From positions 186,001-250,000 of the forward strand of contig NZ_PVTS01000005.1 of the NCBI RefSeq assembly GCF_003003035.1: 64,000 nt of DNA. Reading direction: 5' to 3'. Below the pieces are notes generated by a model, which did no database searches, was not told the origin of the DNA, and saw only the letters and a list, made by a program, of their open reading frames with translations. The position numbers and the translations under genes are program-made. Shown in pieces: positions 8,681 through 17,800 of the stretch. The number at the start of each line of letters is the position of its first letter. Positions within the stretch are counted from its first letter, which is position 1. Origin of the DNA: Marinilabilia salmonicolor (GTDB lineage: Bacteria > Bacteroidota > Bacteroidia > Bacteroidales > Marinilabiliaceae).

Positions 8681-10071
8681 TGATGTCCGAAGAACATACA
8701 GATAAATTGTTTAAAGAACTCAACCGGCTTGAGGTGCAGCCATCAGATCAGGTGTGGGCAAATATTGATGCACGTTTAAGTCAGAAGAAAAAAAGAGTTG
8801 TACCCTTATTCTGGCGTTGGGGAATGGCTGCTTCTGTATTATTGCTGGTCGGATTGTTTTTGATGATGCCCGGGGAAGAGGTGCGTGAGACCGCCCACCT
8901 GACCGGTAAATCAAATGCATCAGAAAATAAAGAGTTGCAACCGTTGATGGAAAAGCCCGAAGATCCCGAAAGTGCAGAAGAGGTTGTGGTGGCGTCATCA
9001 GGATCGGAGAGACATGAATTACAGGAAGTGTCAGGTGAAACTGAAGCAAAAATAGAAGATTCTGACGAGACTGTTGATGCTCCGCATCTGATGGCATCAT
9101 TGTCAGAGCCGGTGATGGCTGCTGAAGATTTATCATCCGTAGATGAAGATCAGCAAAGGAGTCCATTGCAAAAAATTCGTTCCAATACACATGTAAGACT
9201 TTCCGAATCCTCTGTGGCTCCGGGCGAATTAGTGAAATTATCCGATAGCAATGTTCCGGAGTATTTTGGGTTAAGCTTGCCACCCCGGGATTTGCCTGAG
9301 AAATCTTCAGGAGGTGTTGTTCTGAGTGGTGAGTATTCTCCCACCTATGTTTATCGGGATGTATCCGGGTCTGCTGTCTCAGGCATGAATGAATCAGGCC
9401 TCATGACTTCCGGTGGCGGGTTCAATGTGGCGGTAAAAATGAATGCGCGCTGGCAAATTGAGACCGGGGTGAAATATGCTATGCTGGGGCAGGAGGTAAC
9501 ACCGCAAACAGAGGGGAGAACCATGTATGGCATGGCAGATTTTTCAGCCGAGAACAGTGTGACTTTGCAGGAGGTTAAACTCAACAATTCACTGGGCGTT
9601 ATTGAGCGTGATGTTTCGCCGGCGATGAATTCAGACGTCAGAGAATTTCAAAATGCCTCCAATGCAATCGTGGAGATGAAATCGGAATTATCTTATACCA
9701 ATGAATCTTCAGTGTTGGAGCAAAATATCAGTTACCTGCAGGTGCCTTTTACCTTGCGCTATCAGTTGTTGCAACAGGGGCCGGTCTTATTGTCATTGGC
9801 TGGTGGTGTGGGAGCCAACTGGCTGGTGGATAATGCTGCCTATCTGGAAATGGGTGGGCAGCGACAGAATGTTGGACAAACAGGTGGGGTTGCCGACTTA
9901 AGCTTTAGTACGCATGCAGGAGTTGCGGTGTCGGTGCTTCTGTACAGGGGACTGGGTGTCCGGATGGAGCCACGGTTCAATTATTTCTTGTCGGATATCA
10001 GTGAAGATTCGCCCGGGAAATTCCGACCCTACTCCTTCGGGGTCTTTACGGGGTTGTTTTATGAGTGGTAG
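8677..10071 (+). CDS. Single-pass membrane protein with C-terminal outer-membrane-type beta-barrel domain; probable sigma partner
   Basis: 464 residues from the first of three consecutive in-frame ATGs (8677, 8680, 8683). The open frame continues upstream to 8626, but that part overlaps the sigma gene and is unlikely to be translated. Residues 1-47 are a charged cytoplasmic segment (HTDKLFKELNRLEVQPSDQV), 48-64 a transmembrane helix, 65-205 an acidic low-complexity linker, and 208-464 a Gly/aromatic beta-rich region resembling PorT/OMP_b-brl barrels, ending in an aromatic residue. The layout suggests an inner-membrane anti-sigma-like protein with a periplasmic barrel-type domain. No zinc-binding HxxxCxxC anti-sigma motif is seen. 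The role as regulator is inferred from the overlap with the sigma gene. Confidence 0.7.
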   Translation: MMMSEEHTDKLFKELNRLEVQPSDQVWANIDARLSQKKKRVVPLFWRWGMAASVLLLVGLFLMMPGEEVRETAHLTGKSNASENKELQPLMEKPEDPESAEEVVVASSGSERHELQEVSGETEAKIEDSDETVDAPHLMASLSEPVMAAEDLSSVDEDQQRSPLQKIRSNTHVRLSESSVAPGELVKLSDSNVPEYFGLSLPPRDLPEKSSGGVVLSGEYSPTYVYRDVSGSAVSGMNESGLMTSGGGFNVAVKMNARWQIETGVKYAMLGQEVTPQTEGRTMYGMADFSAENSVTLQEVKLNNSLGVIERDVSPAMNSDVREFQNASNAIVEMKSELSYTNESSVLEQNISYLQVPFTLRYQLLQQGPVLLSLAGGVGANWLVDNAAYLEMGGQRQNVGQTGGVADLSFSTHAGVAVSVLLYRGLGVRMEPRFNYFLSDISEDSPGKFRPYSFGVFTGLFYEW

Positions 10072-10143
10072 TGAGCTGATGAACTGATTATCAGGTAGTA
10101 TCACTACTCATTAATCCCTTAATCATTGATCATTGATAATTAA

Positions 10144-11844
10144 TCATTGCTTCAGCGATTCCACCATACTGTAAAACGTCCCTTCTTTTTGCAACAACTC
10201 CTCATAATGGCCCTCTTCCACGATCTGATGTCCATCGAGTACAATGATCCGGTCGGCCATTTTGATGGTGGAGAGTCGGTGACTGATGATGACAGCCGTT
10301 CGGTTTTCGGTGATGGTCTTGATGTATTTCAGCAGTTTGGCTTCCGAAAAAGCATCCAGGGCGCTGGTAGGTTCATCCAGCAAAACAATTTGCGACTGGT
10401 TGAAAAATGAACGTGCGAGAGCCAGCCGTTGCCATTGTCCGGGACTTAATTGTTCGCTGTTTTCAAAGAGGGTTCCCAGCGTGGTTTCGTAACCATCAGC
10501 AAAATCATCAATGATTTCGTGAATGCCTGCCTGGCGAGCCGCATCAGTGATTTTATCATCTGAGGATTCCCGTCTTACATTTCCAAACCAGATGTTTTCA
10601 CGAGCCGTTACGTTGTAAAGCATGAAATCCTGATAGATCACACTGATGTTATCGACCCGTTCCTTCCACTTTATATGATCGATGGGGATTCCGTCAATCC
10701 GGATCTCTCCTTCAACCGGTTTGTAAAGACCGCAGAGTAATTTCACCAAAGTGGTTTTGCCGGCACCGTTGATGCCTACTAAGGCTACTGTTTCGCCGGC
10801 ATTGACCGAAAAAGATGCATTGCGCACGACCCACCGGTCGTTTACGGGGTAATGAAACCCTACATTGTGAAATCGGATGCCTTCTTTCATACGGGCAGGG
10901 AAGGGGTAGCGTTCCTCTTCTCTCAGCGGGGGACGGGATTCTCTCAGGTGCAGGAATTCAAACAGGTTGTTCAGGAAGAGCGAATCCTCATACAATCCCG
11001 ATATGCGTCCCAGGAATTCCTGAAGGTAAGCATAGCCCCGCTGCAAAGCCATAAAATAAAGCACCACATCGCCGATGGAGAGTTGACCCTGAAATGCCCG
11101 GTAGGCGATAAGGCCATAAACCGAAAAAACGGCAATGGCTGCCAGTACCTGAACAGCTACTTCCCGAATGGTTTTGCTTTTCAGCATCCGGTACTGGTTT
11201 TGTCGCCAGTCGTTTTTTTGTTCGTGGTACCGTTTCCTGAAAAGCGGCCCCAGATCAAAGGTTCTTAATTCTTTTGCGTATTCTCGGGAAGTCAGCAGTC
11301 GGTTGTAGTAGTTGACTTTTCTTTCCCGATCTGTATTTTCGCGTTTAAAATTGAAAAGTGACCGTGCATAGCGCAACCGGATAAAAGTAACTGGCAGAGT
11401 TACCACCAGCAAAACAATGGAAACCGACCAATGAACCATCAGTAAGATACCGCCCATTACAGTGAGTGTGATGAGGTTTTGCAGCAATCCGATGATGCCG
11501 TAAAATATCCGTGACGGACGAAAAGAGGCTTCATTCAGCGCTCTGAAAAATACATTCTGATATTTGGGATGTTCAAAAAATCCGTAATCGATGCGTGTGG
11601 TTTTGTTGTGGATGAGGTTGTCGAAGTAGTCGGAGATGACAAACGACTGTCGTTCACGTACCAGCGCACCCAAAGAGGCAGTCAAAGCATTGGTTAGGAA
11701 AACCACCGCAGCAATGATCAATAAAGCGATCAAGTGATTAAGGGCATCCTCACCTCCCGGATTGGTGGCAACCACTTGTATCTCATCCACCAGCAGTTTT
11801 ACCAGGTAAAGCAGTAGCAGCGGTAAGACACCCCGCACAAGCAA
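10144..11844 (-). CDS. ABC-type exporter, fused permease and ATPase (5' end unclear)
   Basis: 566 residues from a TTG at 11844. Transmembrane segments occupy residues about 1-20, 35-60, 115-155 and 230-270. The ATPase has Walker A GINGAGKTT at 357-365, the signature LSPGQ at 466-470 (usual form LSGGQ), Walker B IVLLDEP at 486-492 and the switch ISHR. It exports a lipid, peptide or drug; the substrate is not evident. The same frame remains open upstream to about 11970 and encodes a family-like stretch (YRQIITILRYIW, SSPGWTLLNG) that has no start codon. A single-base change in an A4 run at 11938-11941 would join it to an ATG at 11965. The annotated start is therefore probably too short. Confidence 0.85.
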   Translation of the reverse strand: MLVRGVLPLLLLYLVKLLVDEIQVVATNPGGEDALNHLIALLIIAAVVFLTNALTASLGALVRERQSFVISDYFDNLIHNKTTRIDYGFFEHPKYQNVFFRALNEASFRPSRIFYGIIGLLQNLITLTVMGGILLMVHWSVSIVLLVVTLPVTFIRLRYARSLFNFKRENTDRERKVNYYNRLLTSREYAKELRTFDLGPLFRKRYHEQKNDWRQNQYRMLKSKTIREVAVQVLAAIAVFSVYGLIAYRAFQGQLSIGDVVLYFMALQRGYAYLQEFLGRISGLYEDSLFLNNLFEFLHLRESRPPLREEERYPFPARMKEGIRFHNVGFHYPVNDRWVVRNASFSVNAGETVALVGINGAGKTTLVKLLCGLYKPVEGEIRIDGIPIDHIKWKERVDNISVIYQDFMLYNVTARENIWFGNVRRESSDDKITDAARQAGIHEIIDDFADGYETTLGTLFENSEQLSPGQWQRLALARSFFNQSQIVLLDEPTSALDAFSEAKLLKYIKTITENRTAVIISHRLSTIKMADRIIVLDGHQIVEEGHYEELLQKEGTFYSMVESLKQ

Positions 11845-11937
11845 TAGCAGTCCGTTGAGAAGCGTCCATCCGGGAGAGCTTCTCCAGATGTAGCGGAGTA
11901 TGGTGATTATTTGACGGTAGTTTTTGATGGTGGTTGA

Positions 11938-11941
11938 TTTT
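11938..11941 (-). other. Homopolymer site where the ABC exporter frame breaks
   Basis: On the minus strand, ATG at 11965 reads MAPMRLHLK and then runs out of frame. Removing one A from the A4 run continues directly as STTIKNYRQII and into the exporter. This may be a real mutation, a regulatory slip site or a sequencing error. Confidence 0.5.
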
Positions 11942-12039
11942 AAGATGAAGACGCATTGGCGCCATGGGTTGTTTGAGTTTTTTCAAACTTTCCCTGTCCA
12001 AAATAATTAATTTAACAGAACTGGCGGGCTTGTAGGGTG

Positions 12040-12355
12040 CTGACCTTGGCAGGTAAGCCTAAAAACAAGGTTGTTTTATCGTAAAATCGTCTCTGTTTGA
12101 ACCTCGTGCGCGCAGCAAGCGAGATGAGTTTTGACGATTACGATGAAAGAATCGTAGTTTTTAGAGCGAAAGCTGGCTAAGTCTTGACTTATTGCGTTTA
12201 GTGAGAACAATATCAAGCTTGCTTGAATATTGTCGAGCGGAGCAATAATCATGTAATAATTTTTTATGATTACTTTTTTTGTGTCAAAACAAAAAAAAGT
12301 AATTCAGGGTTTAAGGGATGAAATCCCTTTTGGGAAAATGTTTAGGATACTATTG
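12040..12355 (+). repeat. Multi-hairpin interspersed repeat, copy 2
   Basis: About 316 bp, nearly identical to 43987-44297. It can fold into a long interrupted stem (CCTAAAAAC pairing with GTTTTTAG, GGTTGTTTTATCG with the CGAT...AATC arm, and AAATCGTC with GACGATT), then an ACAATAT-CAAGC / GCTTG-ATATTGT hairpin, then a T/A hairpin ATTACTTTTTTT / AAAAAAAGTAAT, and a small AGGGAT-GAA-ATCCCT hairpin. It lies between the ABC exporter and the toxin gene and has no coding content. Confidence 0.9.
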
Positions 12356-12442
12356 TTTTCAAATATAAAACAAATTTTCAATGTTCAATAATCAATTATC
12401 AATGAGCAATGAAATGTTGTTGATGTGGAGTTGCTCCGCAAC

Positions 12443-12745
12443 TTATTTCCTCATCTTCTGTGGGTTTTGTCGATTATCAAATAAAGAAATGATATGAATT
12501 TCGGTTGATGTGATGCGGTAGAAGATAGAAACTTGTTTTGAGATAACAGCTTTTCTTAAATTATGCAGCGCCGGGTCTTTTGGGTATAGAAATGGATTTT
12601 TTAGGAGTAAGTTCAAATGTTTGTCGAGTAATCTGGCAAATTTTTTTATTTCTGTTTGCGTCCAATTTGCTTCCAGATATTCAATGATTTCTTTTAGGCT
12701 CAGTAAGGCTTCATTTGCCCAGATGAGTTTATAGATATTTTGCAT
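12443..12745 (-). CDS. RelE/ParE-superfamily toxin
   Basis: 100 residues from ATG 12745; a longer open frame exists upstream, but it overlaps the antitoxin gene. The sequence starts YKLIWANEALLSLKEIIEYL, followed by a helical middle, RKAVISKQVSIFYRITSTEI and IHIISLFDNRQNP, the classic pattern of ParE/RelE toxins (helix pair and four-strand sheet ending in a Phe-Asp-x-Arg-Gln-Asn-Pro run). ParE members poison gyrase and RelE members cleave ribosome-bound mRNA; the NRQNP ending is closer to ParE. It follows the antitoxin gene with a 17 bp overlap. The operon is intact here, in contrast to the toxin loci at 36-37 kb. Confidence 0.8.
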   Translation of the reverse strand: MQNIYKLIWANEALLSLKEIIEYLEANWTQTEIKKFARLLDKHLNLLLKNPFLYPKDPALHNLRKAVISKQVSIFYRITSTEIHIISLFDNRQNPQKMRK

Positions 12746-12962
12746 AAATATCACGAGCCTTTTGATGGGAATGTGTGTTGTTATTATCAAAATCCTCTAA
12801 ACCTCTCCTTATGGAGTCTCTTTCTCCCTGATTGGGGGGTAATGTGGTTTTATTTTGGTTTAAAGAATCCTCTTTAAGCTGTTTTATCTTATAGAGAACT
12901 GATGGATCTTCTACTTTTAAAATCCATTCAATTAGATTCTTTTTTTCATCCTGAATATCCAT
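12729..12962 (-). CDS. Antitoxin partner of the ParE-type toxin
   Basis: 77 residues from ATG 12962; the open frame extends upstream, but the internal Met gives the family-like N terminus MDIQDEKKNLIEWILKVEDP. This start is typical of small Bacteroidota antitoxins that precede RelE/ParE toxins: an N-terminal helical dimer region, then a polar, disordered C-terminal arm (LPPNQGERDSIRRGLEDFD, YAKYL) that wraps the toxin. It overlaps the toxin gene by 17 bp. As in other such modules it probably represses its own promoter with the toxin, which is inference. Confidence 0.75.
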   Translation of the reverse strand: MDIQDEKKNLIEWILKVEDPSVLYKIKQLKEDSLNQNKTTLPPNQGERDSIRRGLEDFDNNNTHSHQKARDIYAKYL

Positions 12963-13124
12963 AAGTGTTTTGTTTTTCACAAAGATAATTAGATTACCTG
13001 GGAAGCAGCAAATGTTTGTATTGTTTCTTATGAATTCGGGAACGATGTCCAAAATTAGACCTTGTATGGTTTTCAATCCCGAAAAATGGGAAATTGGGAT
13101 TGTTAGACGCACGATCGTGCGTCT

Positions 13125-13577
13125 CTATCTAATCTGCAATCCCCAACTCACAACTCTCCCTGCGAACCAGAATAGTCTTCCCGTCACCGGCCCTGTCCAC
13201 ACCAGAAAACGGTCAATCTTTGTGTTTATGCTCCAGGCAAACGGCGACCGGGTCTTGATGACTTTGGTAATGATACCTTTGGCTCTGTCTGCATCCACCG
13301 GTGCATCATTGTATGGGAGGCCGTCGCCACGGGTGATGAGTGTTTGATTCTTCGTTGTTTTTTTCACCAGTCTGTGAGCCACCCATTGCCCGTTTTGCTC
13401 AAAAACCAAAACATGACCTGGCTTCATATCCTCAAAGGCGATGCGTTTGATTTGCACCGTGTCGCGCGGCATCAGTATTGGGAACATGCTCATGCCGTAA
13501 ACCGGCACCTGCACGGTTCGGCCTTCATCGAGCAACTGGTCGATCCACTGGCGGTACTGTTTGATGTTTGTAGTCAT
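13125..13577 (-). CDS. S26-type (signal peptidase-like) serine peptidase
   Basis: 150 residues. PVYGMSMFPILMPRDTVQ around residues 25-42 holds the nucleophile Ser30. The second catalytic position is in WVAHRLVKK, where His68 takes the place of the Lys of standard bacterial signal peptidase I, as in the SipW/archaeal/ER subfamily. RGDG at 83-86 is the third family block. The C-terminal region (RFLVWTGPVTGRLFWFAGRVV) is hydrophobic and may anchor the protein. Such short S24/S26 proteins in Bacteroidota often accompany PqqD and HprK-like genes, which are present in this window at 61.7-63 kb but not adjacent. The substrate is unknown. Confidence 0.75.
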   Translation of the reverse strand: MTTNIKQYRQWIDQLLDEGRTVQVPVYGMSMFPILMPRDTVQIKRIAFEDMKPGHVLVFEQNGQWVAHRLVKKTTKNQTLITRGDGLPYNDAPVDADRAKGIITKVIKTRSPFAWSINTKIDRFLVWTGPVTGRLFWFAGRVVSWGLQIR

Positions 13578-13613
13578 GATGGTGGTTTGGTGCTAAGATA
13601 GGGAAAAATACGG

Positions 13614-13670
13614 CGCCCTAAATCCCCCAAAGGGGAAAGAAAGCCCCCTAAATCCCCCAAGGGGGACTTT
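13614..13670 (+). repeat. CCCCCTAAATCCCCC palindromic repeat, two adjacent copies
   Basis: Two units, 13614-13636 and 13643-13670, of a repeat also found at 20821, 23866, 34967, 35678 and 38076. The core is CCCCCTAAATCCCCC followed by AAGGGGGACTTT. It is found in many Bacteroidota genomes in gene gaps. Confidence 0.8.
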
Positions 13671-13696
13671 GGGAAGTGTTTTGGGGATGTGGGAAT

Positions 13697-13759
13697 TAAA
13701 GCTTGGTAGGATCAAAGAGGTTTCCTACTACGCTAAAGCTTGGTAGGATCAAAGAGGTT
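13697..13759 (+). repeat. Perfect 26-bp direct repeat
   Basis: The same 26 bases, beginning TAAAGCTTGGTAGGATC, occur at 13697-13722 and 13734-13759, separated by 11 bases. Origin unknown. Confidence 0.8.
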
Positions 13760-13976
13760 AAGACTAAGGTTGAGGTTCAGGTAATTCTTTCAAATTTGAG
13801 AGAAACATAGCCTGAAGCCGGCTTATGGTTATAGCTTTCGCAAAATATAGCATATCGACGATGAAAGTGTCGAATGCATTGGTGAACTCGGGGCAAAATA
13901 TCTCCTTAACCCTAACCTGGCATAGCCAGAACCAAATAAATAAAAGAAAATCAAATGAGAATTAGCTGGATAAGCT

Positions 13977-14020
13977 AATTGCTTCGCAATTACTTTTTTG
14001 TCCACGAATTTTACGAATTT
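13977..14020 (+). repeat. Hairpin plus GTCCACGAATTTTACGAATTT box, copy 1
   Basis: The hairpin AATTGC-TTC-GCAATT is followed by ACTTTTTTGTCCACGAATTT and a further ACGAATTT. Related units occur at 21061-21097 and, inverted, at 21156-21216. Just downstream lies a small hairpin, ACGGC-TTC-GCCGT, followed by a T run, at about 14043-14060. Confidence 0.65.
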
Positions 14021-14875
14021 TGGTTGCGCTTGAAGTACGACATTAACGGCTTCGCCGTTTTTCAAAAAAGCTGTTGCTTGGCTATGAGAATAGCCCCCTG
14101 CTTCAGCGGGGGGACTCTTATGCAGCACAAAATTCCGGAATAGCCGGCTGCAGAAGACTATTTCCCGGTTACCGATATGACCCGGCTAAAGCGTGGGTAA
14201 TAAACTCATGTTGTTTAGAAGTACCTCCGAAGAACGAAATTAAAAACCCAAGGCTTTTTCGAATACTGTTTTTTTCTTATGCTGAAATTAATGCCTCTTC
14301 GATACCTCTTTGAGGCTTCTCCGATCCTCCGTCGTACCTCGTTCGTCCCTGCTTCGAGTGTTTTTCGACTGCTGTTACACTCTATAGAGTCGGAGAAAAG
14401 CCGAAGAAGAGTCGCAGAAGCCCCGAATAAGACTCGAAAAATGGTTGAATGAATTATTTTAATAAATTTATTTCAGTGATTTGAGTGGTTTATTTGATGG
14501 GTTGTGAGCTTCTTTGAATAGTTATTAGACTCCTAAGGTGTGTTCTGTCTGTTAAGTTCGTTTCAACCTCAGCCTTAATCTTAGCCTCAATCTAATCCCT
14601 ACCCATCCTCATGCTCTTCTGACTCCTCCTCCCTTTTTGTGAGATTCACTTATGTGTCTAATTGTCAGTATTACAGTTGGTTTTGGTTGTTTTTTGTACA
14701 AAAAAGTATATAAATGTTATGTGTACTTTTATCCGCATATTTTGATTATTCATCAATATTCTGCGTTCATTGCTCAAAGGTATTTAACCAAATCCTCTTG
14801 CGCGTGTATATATTGCTAAGCGATTCCCGAAATGGGAATGATTTACTTTTTGACAGGGTTAAAAAAATGAGTGAT
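14021..14875. other. Long gene-free region ahead of the first surface protein gene
   Basis: No protein gene is supported. Contents: a GCCCCCTG-CTTC-AGCGGGGG hairpin near 14091-14114; a GC-rich segment 14134-14180 in which AGCCGG and CCCGGCT can pair and which may be a structured RNA; a segment with several CTTCTCCG/TCGGAGAAG complements (14310-14400); and an AT-rich stretch. A small inverted repeat ATTCCC-GAAAT-GGGAAT at 14823-14839 lies 37 bp ahead of the start codon. The promoter for the large gene should be within the last 250 bp, but no box is convincing. Confidence 0.4.
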
Positions 14876-17800
14876 ATGAAGAAGTTTTACATAGTATTGA
14901 TAGGGCTGTTGATAGGGTCGAGTGTTGGATTTGAGGCGCTTGGACAGATTGATTTGCCATATGCCAAGGCTGATGATGGGGGCTGGATTCAACGCGCTTA
15001 CGATAAGAAAAATGCTTCCAAGCTTTTGTGGAGTCTCTCAGGGGATGGTTTGTCGATTGGTGTCGGCAATGGAGATGGACAATCAGGCGAACGGGTCTCG
15101 GAAGATTGGGCCATTTCTCCTGCACTTCAATTAAAGGATGTTAGTAATTTTCTGGAGTATTCTGATGTCAGAGGTGCTCGAAGTGGATCTGCTTTTGCCG
15201 TTATGATTGCTCAGGGTGATGGAGTTACAGTTCCTGATGTTTCCGATTTTGTAACTGTTGAACAGTGGACTTCCTTGCAAACTATCGAAACACCTCAACG
15301 GGTGGATTTGACTCCGTGGAGTGGACAAATTGTCCATGTCGCATTTTTACGAACCAATGAGCTTGGAGGTAGTTGGACAATTAATAACATTGAGGTAATT
15401 GGTTCTGACTTGGCTGAAGTGGAAAACTTTAAAGTTTCAGAAATTACCAATGGTTCAATTTCACTTTCATGGACTGAGCCCGAAAATAATTTAGAGTACC
15501 TGATTGTAGGTGCTGCCGGAGAAATTGATTTCGTCCCTCAAACCGGTATCAGTTATGCAGTAACTGATCCTGCCGGGAGTAATACAGGCATCGTTTTGAT
15601 GAGTGGAACCGGTATTTCTTTTACTGAGTCGGGACTGGATGAGTTCCAGACTCGCTACTATAAGATTTGGAGTTACGATCCCATCACTCATGAATATGCC
15701 CTGGCTGGACAAACGGCTAATGGTACTACGATTGGAGCATCTACTGTTTTTTATGAGGATTTTGAAGGGACAAATTTAATAACAGATATTACACAGGGAA
15801 CACCGGATCAGGCCACATGGACGAGTACAAAATATAATTGGACAATAGAGTCATTGAATATTGACAACGGAGATTTTTGGTTGCCCAATGGAACTGAAAC
15901 TTCTTATCGGGGTAGTCAATCAGCACATATTGTTCAAAAAGGTGCAACGCCTGCTATACCCGTTTATGCCGAAAATACAGGAGATTCTTTTGAGGAGTCT
16001 ATTCTGGTAAATATTTCTGCGGCTGACCTTGATAAAAATAAATACAAAAGTGCAGAACTGAGCTTTTTCTGGAAAGCCGGAGGAAAAGCCGGATACGATT
16101 ATGGTGATGTCTATATTAATGGTACACGAATGACAGCTGGAGGGTTGTCGGGGCAAACCAAATGGAAAGAGGAAGTCATTGATATCACTTCTGAGCTCAG
16201 CCATGATATTACTCTTGAGTTTTATTGGAAAAACGATCCATCCTACACCGGGGTTCACGAACCTTCATTCTGTGTGGATGAGGTAATGATCACAGGTAAG
16301 TCGGTAGAGCGACCTGCATCCTTTTCTGCCACAGTAATAAATGTGAGTCAGATTGATTTGTCATGGGAAAAAAATTCTGAAAGCCAGGATGTCCTTATCG
16401 CTTATTCTCCCTCCGGAACATTAGGTTCGCCAGATGAAAATGCAGTTTATGCCGAAGGAGATATCCTACCTGGCGGAGGAGAAGTAATATACAAAGGTGC
16501 AGCAACAACCTTTAGCCATGATATAGAAGGCGAAAGCAGGGCCAATTATAAAATCTGGTCAGTTTCTACAGCGAATACTTACAGTACTGCGTTATCAGCT
16601 TCCACAGTATTGCCGGGCAGTTTACCATTTTTTGATGGTTTTGAAGAAGGTTTTGACTGGAATACGGAGCCTTTTAGAAATAACGATTGGTACGCCGGAC
16701 AAGCAAAGGCCAAAGATGGAAATTATTCTGCTTATGTTTCCAATAACGGAGGTTTTACCACTGATTGGTCTGTAAATAGTGGTAGTAATGCTCCAACAAT
16801 ATTAGAACTTCCTGTAAATCTCGCAGGTTTTACAGATATATCGGTTAGTTTTGATTATTTGATAGGAGGACGTATGAATTCTGCTCCAGATAATTACGAT
16901 ATCAATAATGCAAAAGTATTTCTTGAGAATGGTGGAGTGTCAGAGGAATTGACTTTTTCTGGATTTGTGGATCAATCTACATGGAATAGTGCATCAGGGG
17001 ATTTTAGTACTTCAACACTATTTGGTGCTTCGTCATTATTAAGATTTAACTTGTATGATGATTCAAACTTCTCAACGTTAAGTTTTGTTGTTGACAACGT
17101 CAGTATAACCGGAACACTAAGCCCTGTCGCTGATGTTTTAGTAGAAAATAATGGAGGACTGAAAAATAATATTTCCTGGACTAATGCAGCTGAAAATTTG
17201 GAAGTTGTCATAGTTTCCGGAATCAATAATGAACCTCTTGGAGAATTAACAAGTGGAGATACCTATTTTGTGGGAGACATTCTTGATGGAGGGGGAAAAG
17301 TGGTTTATGTCGGAACAGGTGTAAGTCATAATGACGAAAACGTAATGCCCGGGCAGACCTATGAGTATAAGGTCTTCCAGAAAAATGGACTGACTTATTC
17401 TATGGGTGTTGTTGGTAATACTACTGTTACTGTCCCGGATAATGTTAGTTTCTTTGAGGACTTTGAAGGAGATTTGACAGGTTGGAATAAGGGTTCTGCT
17501 GGGGCTAATGTTTGGTTTGTAGGTAAACCTGTTAATGATAATGGCAATACTTCTAATGTTGCTTTTATTTCGGATAATGGAGGTGCAAATGCTCAATTTT
17601 CTCAGGTTATTGTTGGGAAGAACGATCCTCTTCCGACTTTGACGTTGAGTAAAAATATTATCGGCCCTGCGTTTTCAAATGGTACTTTTTTGCAATTTGA
17701 CTATTTGTTTTATAAAGGTAGTAGTACAGAAAGTAGTATCACTGTAAATGTTATAGATAACAATTCGGCTTCAGAATGGAATTATTCTTCACTTGCAAGT

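Noticed and set aside
13829-14128. 99-codon minus-strand open frame over the gap before surface protein A
   Set aside because: It runs across two hairpin repeats and its residues follow the repeat words; no family features or start context.
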